From Claveliimonas ammoniilytica (lineage in GTDB: Bacteria; Bacillota; Clostridia; Lachnospirales; Lachnospiraceae): a DNA stretch of 49,329 bases. A program made the translations under genes and the position numbers. Below the pieces are notes generated by a model that searched no databases, was not told the DNA's origin, and was given only the letters and a program-made list of their open reading frames with translations. The stretch lies in the NCBI RefSeq assembly GCF_025567415.1, contig NZ_JAOQJV010000019.1, positions 1 through 49,329 on the forward strand. The letters are read 5' to 3'. This document shows positions 33,120 to 42,821 of this stretch, piece by piece; the stretch's first letter is position 1, and the number at the start of each line of letters is the position of its first letter.

Positions 33120-33800
33120 TTGAGATTATTAATAGTTGAAGATGAGAAACAAATATGTGATACGGTTGCAAAATGATTATATGATATTGGGTACGAGGTG
33201 GATACCTGTTATGATGGAGAGGATGCTCTTGAATGCATTCTGGCAGAGAATTATGATTTGATTGTTCTGGATCTGAATCTGCCCGGCATGGATGGGATGG
33301 AGATCCTAAAGGAACTCCGGCAGATGAATGAGGAGACAAAGGTTCTTATATTATCTGCAAGGGGGCAGATTGCGGATAAGGTTGAAGGACTGGATGCAGG
33401 GGCAAATGATTATATGGAAAAACCATTCCACCTGCAGGAACTTGAGGCACGTATCAGAAGTCTGACAAGAAGAAAATTTGTGCAGAAGGATGTATGCCTG
33501 GAAAGCGGCGAGATAGAATTCAATACGATAAAGCGTGAGGCATATGCAAAAGGGAAAATGATTTCTCTGACGAGAAAAGAAAAAGGTATTTTGGAATATT
33601 TGCTTCTTAATCTGGGAAGACCGGTAAGTCAGGAGGAATTGATGGAGCATGTCTGGGATGCATCTGCAGATAGTTTTAGCGGAGCTATCAGAGTACATAT
33701 GTCTTCGCTGAGAAGAAAGCTTAAGTCAGTGCTTGGATATGATCCGATTATGAACAAGGTAGGAGAAGGATATAAAATACGAGAGGAGTCCGATCAATGA
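33120..33800 (+). pseudogene. OmpR-family response regulator with an in-frame stop
   Basis: From TTG 33120 the frame reads RLLIVEDEKQICDTVAK, then TGA at 33174-33176, then LYDIGYEVDTCYDGEDALE and the rest of a complete regulator. The phosphoacceptor is in IVLDLNLPGMDG, the switch Lys in DYMEKPF, and the winged-helix DNA-binding domain in SFSGAIRVHMSSLRRKL. Related regulators have Gly (GGA) where TGA stands, so one base change explains the stop. The acidic pocket is severed from the rest. It overlaps the kinase gene. Confidence 0.8.
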
Positions 33801-34954
33801 AACGAATGTCGCTGCAATGGAGGCTTACCTGTATAACTACATTATGTATTGCGATCATATGTGGCTGTCTGACTATGTTTATCTATAAAAATGGTGTGTA
33901 TTATATGGATTCTCTGCAAGAGGCTGTTGATGCCCGGGAAGATGATAACGAGGGTGATTCAGATGAAATATATATCAGCATTCCGGAGGATAAGTGGGAT
34001 GAGTTTGCAAATGATTTTTCTGTTCAGGTGTACAATAATAAGGCAGATTACAAAAGAAACAGTTTGATTATTTCAGCTTTACTGGCTCTTCTTGGAGGGG
34101 TGGCTACATATTTTATAAGTGGGCATGCACTCAGACCAATCAATGAGTTTTCAGATAAAATCGAAGAGGTACAGGCACAAAATCTGGCAGATTCACGAAT
34201 AGAAGAAAACAAGATTAAAGAATTGAATCAGCTTAGTGTTTCATATAACAAGATGCTTGAACGCCTCTCAGATGCATTTGAGATACAGAGACAATTTACT
34301 GCAAATGCGGCACATGAGCTTCGAACCCCATTATCTCTGATGCAGGTACAGCTTGATCTATACAATTCCACCCGACATTCGGATCAGGATGCAGATACGT
34401 TACAGACGATAAAGATGGTTACGGAACAGAACGACAGACTCAGCAAAATGGTAAAGACACTTCTTGATATGAGCGAGCTTCAGACAGTAGGACGGGATGA
34501 AAAAATTATAGTTGACGCTCTTATTGATGAAGTATTGGAGGATCTGGAACCGCTCGCGCAGGAAAAGAATATAAAACTGATTGGGAAATGTAAGGATATA
34601 ACGATGGTTGGAAGTGATATTCTTATATACAGACTGGTATATAATCTTGTTGAAAATGCTATAAAATATAATCATTTAGGAGGACAGGTTACAGTAACAG
34701 CATGCCAGAAGGAAAAGCATATTTACCTGTCAGTAGAAGATACGGGAAGCGGAATTCCTGAAGATCTCAGGGAGCGCGTGTTTGAACCGTTCTTTCGTGT
34801 GGATAAATCCAGAAGCAGGGAGCTCGGCGGTGTAGGACTTGGACTTGCGCTGGTACGGGAAATCGTGAGAGTACATGATGGCAGTATTACGGTCAGAGCC
34901 AATCCGTTCGGAGGGACAATTTTTGAGGTGATGTTTCCTCAGGGATATATTTAA
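33797..34954 (+). CDS. Sensor histidine kinase
   Basis: The 385-residue protein appears intact. Membrane spans lie at about 10-30 and 88-108, flanking a short acidic extracellular loop (residues 40-75). A HAMP-like linker (HALRPINEFSDKIEEV) precedes the H-box NAAHELRTPLSL with H173. The ATPase has NLVENAIKYN, DTGSGIPEDL and GGVGLGLALV. It would phosphorylate the regulator encoded just upstream, which carries a stop. The pair is divergent from the redox operon and may sense redox or envelope signals. Confidence 0.9.
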   Translation: MKRMSLQWRLTCITTLCIAIICGCLTMFIYKNGVYYMDSLQEAVDAREDDNEGDSDEIYISIPEDKWDEFANDFSVQVYNNKADYKRNSLIISALLALLGGVATYFISGHALRPINEFSDKIEEVQAQNLADSRIEENKIKELNQLSVSYNKMLERLSDAFEIQRQFTANAAHELRTPLSLMQVQLDLYNSTRHSDQDADTLQTIKMVTEQNDRLSKMVKTLLDMSELQTVGRDEKIIVDALIDEVLEDLEPLAQEKNIKLIGKCKDITMVGSDILIYRLVYNLVENAIKYNHLGGQVTVTACQKEKHIYLSVEDTGSGIPEDLRERVFEPFFRVDKSRSRELGGVGLGLALVREIVRVHDGSITVRANPFGGTIFEVMFPQGYI

Positions 34955-34961
34955 CCATTTG

Positions 34962-34990
34962 TTGAAAAACGTTAGAGATTTTAGTATACT
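34962..34990 (+). promoter_or_regulatory. Sigma-A promoter of pgi
   Basis: TTGAAA (34962-34967), a 17-base spacer and TATACT (34985-34990) form a good vegetative promoter, about 40 bases before the pgi start. It marks the start of the ordinary chromosomal part of the window. Confidence 0.7.
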
Positions 34991-35031
34991 ATAAAAGAAC
35001 TTAGAGCATTTGAAAGAAGGGAATAATTAAG

Positions 35032-36615
35032 ATGGAATGGAAGAATTTTGACTTGCTTGAGTCTTATAAAAAACTTGAAGCAATGAAAGAAACTGTCAAT
35101 GTAAAAGAACTTATGTCCGGAGAGAATGGTGCAAAGCGTGTAAAAGAATATCAGATACCGATGGCCAGCGGAATGACATATTGCTATGCTGCTAAGCAGG
35201 TTGATGATAAATTACTTGAAGTTTTGCAGGAGCTCGCTGATGAGGCAGAACTTGCAGATAAATATAAAGCATTGTATAACGGTGCTGTAATTAACACAGG
35301 TGAAAAGAGACTGGTTCTTCATCAGCTGACACGCGGACAGCTTGGTGATGATGTTGTAGCTGATGGTATCAATAAGAGAGAATTCTATATTGCCCAGCAG
35401 ACAAGAGCAGCTGAATTTGCTAATAAAGTACATGCCGGTGAGATTGTGAATGAGAATGGTGAGAAATTCACTACAGCAGTACAGATTGGTATCGGCGGAA
35501 GTGACCTTGGCCCTCGTGCGTTATACTTAAGCCTTGAGAACTGGGCAAAGGTCAATGGTACACATAAGATGGAAGCCAGATTCATCAGTAATGTTGACCC
35601 GGATGATGCATCAGCAGTGCTTGCATCGATTGATGTTGCTCATTCAATTTTTGTACTTGTGTCAAAGTCAGGAACAACCCTTGAGACGTTGACAAATGAA
35701 GCATTTGTTAAAAATGCTCTTACAAGTGCAGGGCTCGATCCGTCTAAGCACATGGTTGCTGTTACAAGTGAGACTTCACCACTCGCGGGCAATGCGGACT
35801 ATCTCGATTCTTTCTATATGGATGACTTTATCGGAGGAAGATATTCCTCTACATCAGCTGTTGGTGGCGTGATCCTTTCACTGGCATTCGGACCGGAAGT
35901 ATTCGGACGCATTTTGAAGGGATGCGCAGAGGAAGATGAGCTTGCAAAGAATGCAGACATTAAGAAGAATCCGGCAATGTTAGATGCATTGATCGGCGTT
36001 TACGAACGTAATTTCCTTGGATACAGTTCTACAGCAGTGCTGCCTTATTCACAGGGATTAAGCCGTTTTCCGGCACATTTACAGCAGTTGGATATGGAGT
36101 CTAATGGTAAGAGTGTGAACCGTTTTGGAGAAAAGATTGATTATGTGACAGGACCGGCAATTTTCGGTGAACCTGGAACAAATGGTCAGCATTCATTCTA
36201 CCAGCTTCTGCATCAGGGAACAGGAATTATTCCGCTTCAATTCGTGGGATTTAAGCATAATCAGATGGACAATGATGTTGTGATCCAGGGAAGTACGAGC
36301 CAGCAGAAACTCTGTGCAAATGTAGCAGCTCAGATCATGGCATTTGCCTGCGGTAAGGATGATGAGAACTGTAACAAATACTTTGAGGGCGGAAGACCAT
36401 CAAGTATCATCGTAGGTGATCAGCTGAACCCGGAGACACTGGGAACACTTCTTGCACATTTTGAAAATAAAGTAATGTTCCAGGGATTTGTATGGAACAT
36501 CAATAGTTTTGATCAGGAAGGTGTTCAGCTCGGTAAGGTGCTTGCAAAGAAAGTGCTTGCAAAAGAGACAGATGGAGCACTCACGGAATACAGTAAATTA
36601 CTTGGGATCTTTTAA
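35032..36615 (+). CDS. pgi: Glucose-6-phosphate isomerase
   Basis: The 527-residue protein interconverts glucose-6-phosphate and fructose-6-phosphate in glycolysis. Signature pieces are IGIGGSDLGPRALYL, FVLVSKSGTTLET, the substrate region FIGGRYSSTSAVG, and QHSFYQLLHQGTGIIPLQF near the catalytic His. The length fits the bacterial enzyme. It has its own promoter upstream and a terminator downstream, so it is a single-gene unit. Confidence 0.96.
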   Translation: MEWKNFDLLESYKKLEAMKETVNVKELMSGENGAKRVKEYQIPMASGMTYCYAAKQVDDKLLEVLQELADEAELADKYKALYNGAVINTGEKRLVLHQLTRGQLGDDVVADGINKREFYIAQQTRAAEFANKVHAGEIVNENGEKFTTAVQIGIGGSDLGPRALYLSLENWAKVNGTHKMEARFISNVDPDDASAVLASIDVAHSIFVLVSKSGTTLETLTNEAFVKNALTSAGLDPSKHMVAVTSETSPLAGNADYLDSFYMDDFIGGRYSSTSAVGGVILSLAFGPEVFGRILKGCAEEDELAKNADIKKNPAMLDALIGVYERNFLGYSSTAVLPYSQGLSRFPAHLQQLDMESNGKSVNRFGEKIDYVTGPAIFGEPGTNGQHSFYQLLHQGTGIIPLQFVGFKHNQMDNDVVIQGSTSQQKLCANVAAQIMAFACGKDDENCNKYFEGGRPSSIIVGDQLNPETLGTLLAHFENKVMFQGFVWNINSFDQEGVQLGKVLAKKVLAKETDGALTEYSKLLGIF

Positions 36616-36644
36616 CTGAAAAGATAATAATAGTAACATTTATC

Positions 36645-36697
36645 AAAGTCCAGACAGCAAAACATGAGATCAATCGTATTTGTGTTGTTTGGACTTT
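36645..36697 (+). terminator. Rho-independent terminator of pgi
   Basis: AAAGTCCA pairs with TGGACTTT, extended by about seven more pairs including G-T wobbles, around a large loop; the stem ends in TTTTC. It separates pgi from the reductase gene. Confidence 0.6.
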
Positions 36698-36723
36698 TCT
36701 GAGTTCGCAAAAGGAGAAAGATT

Positions 36724-37554
36724 ATGTCGAAAAATATGATTTGGATTACGGGAGCAGATGGTCATGTAGGAACAGCACTCCATAAAGTGCTTCCGGAACA
36801 CGGATATCATGTACTGTGTACGAATAAAGAAGATGTCGATGTGACAGATATGGACGCAGTGCGTCTCTATGCAGAAATGAATCGCCCGACGGTTATTATC
36901 AACTGTGCAGCATTGACAAATCCGTCAGAATGTGAAGCAAATCCGGAAGAAGCGTATAAGGTGAATGCAATTGGTGCAAGAAATCTTGCGACCGCGGCAG
37001 AACGTCTGGGTGCCAAGCTGGTTCAGATGTCTACGGATGATGTGTTTGATGGTGACAGCGAAGTTCCATATAACGAATTCGATAATCCGGTGCCGAGATC
37101 AATTTATGGCAAGTCCAAGCTTGCAGGCGAGCGGATGGTCAGTAGTCTGTGTACCAGACATATCATTATCCGTTCATCCTGGGTGTATGGAACAGGCGCG
37201 GATTTTGTGCATGAATTTCTGGAGGCAGATGGCAGGATTGAAGTGGCTTCTGATGAATGCGCAGTACCAACCAGTGCAAAAGAACTGGCGAAAGTGATCA
37301 TGAATCTGATAGACGGTACGAATTATGGCATTTTCCATATTGTGTGTACCGGAGGTCCGGTCAGCCGTTACGAGTATGCAGTTAAGTTAAAAGAACTGAC
37401 TGGAAAAGATATCGAGGTGAAAGAGACAGCAGGACAGAAGCATGTGCGTCCGGTGTACTCACTTTTAGATAACATGATGCTGCGTATCTGCGGACTGGAA
37501 GAGCCGGCAGACTGGAAAGAGAGCCTGCAGGAATTTTTGAAAGAAATGAGATAA
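36724..37554 (+). CDS. RmlD-like dTDP-4-dehydrorhamnose reductase / NAD-dependent sugar epimerase family
   Basis: The 276-residue short-chain reductase has the nucleotide-binding ITGADGHVGTAL at residues 8-19, INCAALTNPSECE, STDDVFDGDSEVPYNE and the catalytic YGKSKLAGE. This matches RmlD-type reductases. No other rhamnose genes are nearby, so its true substrate is open. AAAAGGAGAAAG precedes the ATG. The next gene starts 11 bases later, so they may share a transcript. Confidence 0.85.
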   Translation: MSKNMIWITGADGHVGTALHKVLPEHGYHVLCTNKEDVDVTDMDAVRLYAEMNRPTVIINCAALTNPSECEANPEEAYKVNAIGARNLATAAERLGAKLVQMSTDDVFDGDSEVPYNEFDNPVPRSIYGKSKLAGERMVSSLCTRHIIIRSSWVYGTGADFVHEFLEADGRIEVASDECAVPTSAKELAKVIMNLIDGTNYGIFHIVCTGGPVSRYEYAVKLKELTGKDIEVKETAGQKHVRPVYSLLDNMMLRICGLEEPADWKESLQEFLKEMR

Positions 37555-37565
37555 GGAGAAAGACA

Positions 37566-38846
37566 GTGAAAGAGAAAAAGAAAAAAATCAGTCTCACGAC
37601 GCAGATATTTGCAGCATTGATTCTGGGATGTCTGTGTGGTGTACTCATGCATTACGTTGTACCGTCTGGCTATGTGAAAGATACTGTATTTGTAAATGGG
37701 ATATTCTACGTAGTTGGTAACGGATTTATCCGTTTGATGAAAATGTTGGTAGTTCCACTGGTATTTTGTTCATTGGTATGCGGAAGTATGGCAATGGGTG
37801 ATACGAAAAGTCTTGGAAAGATTGGTGTGAAGGCGTTACTGTTTTATTTGGTGACTACAGCTCTTGCGATCAGCGTGGCCCTTGCTGTAGGACATCTGAT
37901 CAATCCGGGTATTGGTCTGGATATTTCAGGAATGGAAGCGGTTGAGACATCGACGGCAGAGGCAGTCAGTACCGCAGATACAATCCTGAATATCATTCCG
38001 GAGAACCCGATCGCAGCACTGGCAAACGGAGAAATGCTGCAGGTTATCGTATTTGCGTTGTTCGTGGGAATTCTGATCGCAAAGCTTGGAGAACGTGTGG
38101 ATACGGTGGCTAATTTCTTCTCTCAGTTTAATGATGTGATGATGGAAATGACAAGCACGGTCATGCTTGCAGCTCCGATCGGTGTATTCTGCCTTATTGC
38201 AAAGACATTTTCCGGAATTGGGTTCAGTGCATTTTTGCCACTCGCAAAATACATGATCGGAGTATTGCTGGCACTTGCAATCCAATGCTTTGGCGTATAT
38301 CAGATTTTGATGAAGGTACTGACTGGTCTGAATCCAGTGAAGTTCCTGAAGAAATTTGCTCCGGTTATGAGCTTCGCGTTTTCAACAGCAACATCAAATG
38401 CAACGATTCCGTTGTCTATTGAGACACTGGACGAGAAGCTTGGAGTATCCAGAAAGGTAAGTTCTTTTACCATTCCGTTAGGAGCAACTATTAATATGGA
38501 TGGAACAGCGATCATGCAGGGCGTGGCGGTTGTATTTGCGGCACAGGCGTATGGAATTGTGCTGAAACCGGCTGATTATGCAACCGTTATCCTGACAGCG
38601 ACACTTGCTTCAGTCGGAACTGCTGGTGTGCCGTCAGTCGGTCTGGTAACGTTGTCGATGGTATTTGCATCGGTAGGACTTCCGGTAGAAGCAATCGGTC
38701 TGATCATGGGAATCGACCGTATTCTGGATATGAGCCGTACGGCAGTTAATATTACTGGAGATGCTGTGTGCACGACAATCATAGCACACCAGAATAAGCT
38801 GCTTGACAGAGACATTTTTAATGCTGACCTGAAAAAGCAGAAATAG
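37566..38846 (+). CDS. Dicarboxylate/amino acid:cation symporter (DAACS family)
   Basis: The 426-residue transporter has eight or so membrane spans and the family's Ser-rich reentrant loop (FAFSTATSNATIPLSIETL). The second signature is NMDGTAIMQGVAVVFAAQ, and near the end come DRILDMSRTAVNITGDA residues for substrate and cation binding. It likely imports Glu, Asp or dicarboxylates with Na+ or H+. The GTG start follows AAGGAGAAAGACA. Confidence 0.92.
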   Translation: MKEKKKKISLTTQIFAALILGCLCGVLMHYVVPSGYVKDTVFVNGIFYVVGNGFIRLMKMLVVPLVFCSLVCGSMAMGDTKSLGKIGVKALLFYLVTTALAISVALAVGHLINPGIGLDISGMEAVETSTAEAVSTADTILNIIPENPIAALANGEMLQVIVFALFVGILIAKLGERVDTVANFFSQFNDVMMEMTSTVMLAAPIGVFCLIAKTFSGIGFSAFLPLAKYMIGVLLALAIQCFGVYQILMKVLTGLNPVKFLKKFAPVMSFAFSTATSNATIPLSIETLDEKLGVSRKVSSFTIPLGATINMDGTAIMQGVAVVFAAQAYGIVLKPADYATVILTATLASVGTAGVPSVGLVTLSMVFASVGLPVEAIGLIMGIDRILDMSRTAVNITGDAVCTTIIAHQNKLLDRDIFNADLKKQK

Positions 38847-38917
38847 GAATTTAAAAATGTGAATAAAGCTGGGACATAATGAAAAGACTTGCAATTTGGT
38901 ATCAGATTGTATATGAT

Positions 38918-38949
38918 AAAGGTGGTTAGCTAATGCTAACCACCTTTTT
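38918..38949 (+). terminator. Rho-independent terminator behind the symporter
   Basis: A perfect 13-bp stem (AAAGGTGGTTAGC with its complement) around TAAT is followed by a T tract. Confidence 0.9.
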
Positions 38950-38958
38950 GTGCAATAA

Positions 38959-39003
38959 GTCGCTATGCAGAAATCGTGCTTGCACGAATTTCTATATGGC
39001 GAC
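38959..39003. repeat. Long imperfect intergenic hairpin
   Basis: GTCGCTATGCAGAAATCGTGC pairs, with a few mismatches and a bulge, with 38982-39003 around a two-base loop. It has no coding content and lies between two terminators. It resembles dispersed structured intergenic repeats of Lachnospiraceae genomes. Confidence 0.6.
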
Positions 39004-39046
39004 CAATGTTCATCGAGCCGACAGGCGAGATGACATTGATTGCACG

Positions 39047-39075
39047 TCGAGTAGGTGTTGGCCTACTCGATTTTT
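39047..39075 (+). terminator. Second terminator-like hairpin upstream of the ABC transporter
   Basis: TCGAGTAGG and CCTACTCGA form a perfect 9-bp stem around a 6-base loop followed by five T. It lies about 45 bases before the ABC ATPase start, so it may act as an attenuator in that leader or belong to the structured repeat before it. Confidence 0.6.
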
Positions 39076-39117
39076 AACATATAGTTAGCTGTAACTAATT
39101 GGTGGAGAGGAAAAATT

Positions 39118-39816
39118 ATGTTTTTAGAGATCAAAGGAATTACAAAGCATTTTGGTGATGGAGAAAGTCGCGTAAATGTGCTGAAAGGCATTGACATGAG
39201 TATGGAAAAAGGAGAGATATGCGCGCTTCTGGGACCGTCAGGATCGGGTAAGTCTACGCTGTTGAATATCCTGGGTGGTATTGATCAGGCAGATGACGGA
39301 TACATTGCTATCGATGGGGAACGGACAGGCGATATGTCAGAGAAAGAACTGACTTTATATCGGAGAAAGCATTTGGGATATGTGTTTCAGATGTATAATC
39401 TGATTCCGAATCTGAGCATCCGGGAGAATATAGAGGTCGGAGCATACTTAAGTGACAATCCGTTGGATGTGGATGAATTGATGAAGACGCTTGGATTGTA
39501 TGAACACCGGAACAAATTACCGAATCAGCTATCAGGAGGACAGCAGCAGCGTACCGCAATTGGAAGAGCAATTGTGAAAAATCCGGATATTTTGTTGTGT
39601 GATGAGCCTACGGGTGCGCTGGATTACCATACATCCAAGGAAATATTACAGCTGATCGAAGATGTGAATAAAAAATACGGTAATACGGTCGTGATAGTTA
39701 CACATAATGGGGAAATTGAGCATATGGCTGACCGGGTTGTAAAACTTCGTGATGGAGTGATCCGCAAGAATTATATGAATGAGCATAAGATACCTGCAAT
39801 GGATCTGGAATGGTAG
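39118..39816 (+). CDS. ABC transporter ATP-binding protein (MacB/LolD type)
   Basis: The 232-residue ATPase has Walker A GPSGSGKST at 39-47, the signature LSGGQQQRTAIGRAI, Walker B ILLCDEPTGALD and the H-loop VIVTHN. The MacB/LolD subgroup pairs with FtsX-like permeases, which is what follows 10 bases later. These exporters in Firmicutes often act in peptide resistance or lipoprotein handling. It energises the adjacent permease. Confidence 0.95.
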   Translation: MFLEIKGITKHFGDGESRVNVLKGIDMSMEKGEICALLGPSGSGKSTLLNILGGIDQADDGYIAIDGERTGDMSEKELTLYRRKHLGYVFQMYNLIPNLSIRENIEVGAYLSDNPLDVDELMKTLGLYEHRNKLPNQLSGGQQQRTAIGRAIVKNPDILLCDEPTGALDYHTSKEILQLIEDVNKKYGNTVVIVTHNGEIEHMADRVVKLRDGVIRKNYMNEHKIPAMDLEW

Positions 39817-39826
39817 GTGGTGAGCG

Positions 39827-42157
39827 ATGAAGAATCCACTGAATAAAAGACTTCCGCGAGAATTGAAAAGCGAATTTGGTAAACACCTTGTATTATTTAT
39901 TTTTTTGGCAGGGATGATCGCGTTGGTGTCTGGATTTCTGGTGGCCGATGGAAGTATGCTTAAGGCATATGAACAGAGCTTTGAAAAGTATAATATCGAA
40001 GATGGTAATTTTGAACTGGATGAAGAAGTGTCAGATGGTACGCTGCAGAAGATCGAACAGGATGGCGTAACCGTATATCCGAATTACTATATTGAAGAAG
40101 AGACGAAAGAGGTAGACAGTACGCTTCGAATCTTCAAACCTCGTACAGATGTTGATAAGGTTTGTCTGATGCAAGGCAAGATGCCGGAGAAGGCAGATGA
40201 GATTGCAATTGACCGTATGTATGCAGATAATAACGAATTGAAGGTTGGAGATGACCTGAAAGTCGGTAAGCAGACATTAAAAATTACCGGACTTGTAGCA
40301 TTGTCTGACTACAGCGCATTGTTTTCCAATACATCGGATATGATGTTTGATGCAACCAAATTCGGAGTAGCAATTATGACAGAAGACGGCTTTGCTACAT
40401 TAGACGACACACATATTCACTATAGTTATGCCTGGAAATATAATAATCCGCCGAAAAATGATACAGAAGCTAAGACAATGGGAGAAGATTTTCTAAAAAA
40501 ACTGGCAAAAAGAGGAACGATTGTGAATTATATTCCGGAATTCGTCAATCAGGCAATCATATTTACGGGTGACGATATGGGAGGAGACAGTGCGATGTTT
40601 ACTGTTTTTTTGTATATCGTAGTAGCAATTATTGCATTCGTATTTGCGATTACTACCAGTAATACGATATCCAAAGAAGCAACTGTTATCGGTACACTTC
40701 GGGCATCCGGATATACAAAAAGAGAACTGATCCGTCATTATATGACGATGCCGGTGATCGTGATGTTAGCTGCGGCAGTAGTCGGAAATATACTGGGCTA
40801 TACCGTGCTGAAAGGTTATATGGCTGCCATGTATTACGGCAGCTACAGTCTGCCGACCTATGTGACGATATGGAGTGCAGATGCGTTTATCAAAACAACA
40901 TTGGTTCCAATCCTGATCCTGATGGTGATTAATTACGTGACATTGCGCAGCAAGCTGTCGATGTCACCGCTCAAATTTATGCGAAGAGATCTCAGTAGGA
41001 GGAAGAAGAAAAAGATTGTACATCTGAGCAGTCGGATTTATTTTGTTACAAGATTTCGATTCAGAATCATTTTTCAGAATGTACCGAATTATATTACGAT
41101 AGTTGTCGGTGTATTCTTTGCCAATCTGATCCTGTTATTCGGCTTGATGTTCAGTCCGCTCTTAGCTCACTTTGAACAGGATATAACACATAGCATGCTA
41201 TGTAAATACCAGTATGTGCTTCAGGATATGGACAGCGAAGAATTCTCAGATGCACCGGATGGCACGATGACCAATGTGTTATATAAGTTTTATACAGATT
41301 CACTGTTGTCTACGTCCACAAAAGGGGCAGAAAAATACAGCATAACTACATTAAAGACACAGGAAGGCAAGCTGAAAAGCGAAGATGTTATGGTATATGG
41401 AGTCAGTCCGGACAGTGTGTATGTGGACATTGAATTCCGGAATCCGGATGATATTTATATATCCAATGCATTTGCGGAAAAACACAATATACATGTGGGT
41501 GACAGTGTTACACTGGATGAGCCGTATGATGATAACGATTATACATTTAAGATAGCGGGAATTTATACATATCCGGCATCGATTGCAGTCTTTATGGAAC
41601 AGGATCAGTATAATAAAGTATTCAATAAACAGGAAGGATACTTTAACGGATATTTCTCTGATAAGAGGATTACGGATATCAGTGACGAAATGATATCGAC
41701 GGTTATTACCAAAGACGATCTGGATAAGACATGCAGACAGCTGGAAGTATCTATGGGAAATATGATGGTATTATTTCAGGGATTTGGTGTGATCATGTTT
41801 GTACTTATCATTTACCTGTTGTCTAAGATCATTATTGAAAAGAATGCCCAGTCCATATCCATGGCAAAGATCCTGGGATACACGAATCATGAAATTAACC
41901 GTTTGTATATCACAGCAACGACCATTGTAGTAGTATTGTCGTTGATCCTTACAATTCCGTTGGCAAATATTACGATTGAGGAGATATGTAAAGCTGCATT
42001 TGCTCAGTTTTCCGGATGGCTGCCATATTATGTACCAGAGATTACCTTTGTGAAAATGTTTGCGGCAGGAGTGATAGCCTATGCACTGGTAGCGTTTTTC
42101 CAGATACGGAAGGTGGAACGGATTCCGATGACAGATGCATTGAAAAATGTAGAATAA
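39827..42157 (+). CDS. FtsX-family ABC transporter permease
   Basis: The 776-residue permease has a membrane span near residues 22-42, a large extracytoplasmic domain, three spans in the 250-380 region, another at about 425-445, a second extracytoplasmic domain and a final group at about 640-770. The FtsX core is seen in VFAITTSNTISKEATVIGTLRASGYTKREL, in two stretches, and SISMAKILGYTNHEINRLY. It forms the export channel with the ATPase upstream. There is no visible partner two-component system next to it. Confidence 0.9.
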   Translation: MKNPLNKRLPRELKSEFGKHLVLFIFLAGMIALVSGFLVADGSMLKAYEQSFEKYNIEDGNFELDEEVSDGTLQKIEQDGVTVYPNYYIEEETKEVDSTLRIFKPRTDVDKVCLMQGKMPEKADEIAIDRMYADNNELKVGDDLKVGKQTLKITGLVALSDYSALFSNTSDMMFDATKFGVAIMTEDGFATLDDTHIHYSYAWKYNNPPKNDTEAKTMGEDFLKKLAKRGTIVNYIPEFVNQAIIFTGDDMGGDSAMFTVFLYIVVAIIAFVFAITTSNTISKEATVIGTLRASGYTKRELIRHYMTMPVIVMLAAAVVGNILGYTVLKGYMAAMYYGSYSLPTYVTIWSADAFIKTTLVPILILMVINYVTLRSKLSMSPLKFMRRDLSRRKKKKIVHLSSRIYFVTRFRFRIIFQNVPNYITIVVGVFFANLILLFGLMFSPLLAHFEQDITHSMLCKYQYVLQDMDSEEFSDAPDGTMTNVLYKFYTDSLLSTSTKGAEKYSITTLKTQEGKLKSEDVMVYGVSPDSVYVDIEFRNPDDIYISNAFAEKHNIHVGDSVTLDEPYDDNDYTFKIAGIYTYPASIAVFMEQDQYNKVFNKQEGYFNGYFSDKRITDISDEMISTVITKDDLDKTCRQLEVSMGNMMVLFQGFGVIMFVLIIYLLSKIIIEKNAQSISMAKILGYTNHEINRLYITATTIVVVLSLILTIPLANITIEEICKAAFAQFSGWLPYYVPEITFVKMFAAGVIAYALVAFFQIRKVERIPMTDALKNVE

Positions 42158-42171
42158 GAAGCTGTAAGGCG

Positions 42172-42201
42172 AAAGAGTACTTCGAAAGAGGTGCTCTTTT
42201 T
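42172..42201 (+). terminator. Rho-independent terminator behind the ABC transporter
   Basis: AAAGAGTAC pairs with GTGCTCTTT (one T-G pair) around a 10-base loop, followed by T residues. Confidence 0.75.
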
Positions 42202-42285
42202 GCAATTTCAGAAGGGATTCAAGCTTTTAATCAATCGGAAACTATGCTAACATTAGGATAGTGTATGGAAGGAGAGGGCGTTATC

Positions 42286-42789
42286 ATGCGGGAACAATTG
42301 ACCAAAAGTGATGTACAGAAGATAGAAGAAGAGATAGAATACCGTAAGCTGGTAGTCAGAAAGGATGCACTGGAGGCGGTCAAAGAAGCCAGAGCGCACG
42401 GTGATCTGAGCGAGAATTTTGAATACCATGCGGCAAAAAAAGATAAGAATCAGAATGAGAGCCGTATCCGTTATCTGGAGCGTATGCTGAAGACTGCGGA
42501 AGTAATCGATGATTCATCTGCGGATAATGAAGTGGGTATCAACAATACGGTAACTCTTTACTGTGAGGATGATGATGAGACGGAAGTATATAAGCTGGTA
42601 ACCTCGGTCAGGGGAAGTTCACTGAATGGACGCATCAGCATTGAATCACCGATGGGGAAGGCACTGCTTGGACACAAAGAAGGTGACAGGGTGTATATCG
42701 AAGTACAGCCGGGAGCCGGATATTATGTAGTGATCAAAAAGATAGATAAAACAGGAGAAAGCGAAGAAGATACGATTCGTAAATTCTAG
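42286..42789 (+). CDS. GreA/GreB-family transcription elongation factor
   Basis: The 167-residue protein has the GreA N-terminal coiled coil, with the acidic tip HGDLSENFEYHAAKKDK that reaches into the RNA polymerase channel. The C-terminal FKBP-like domain follows, with GRISIESPMGKALLGHKEGD. It rescues stalled polymerase by stimulating RNA cleavage. The linker (residues 95-115) carries acidic residues. ATG 42286 is chosen since GGAAGGAGAGGG lies upstream. The kinase-like gene follows 32 bases later. Confidence 0.88.
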   Translation: MREQLTKSDVQKIEEEIEYRKLVVRKDALEAVKEARAHGDLSENFEYHAAKKDKNQNESRIRYLERMLKTAEVIDDSSADNEVGINNTVTLYCEDDDETEVYKLVTSVRGSSLNGRISIESPMGKALLGHKEGDRVYIEVQPGAGYYVVIKKIDKTGESEEDTIRKF

Positions 42790-42821
42790 GATATAAAGAA
42801 TAAAGGAGAAAATAAGACACT

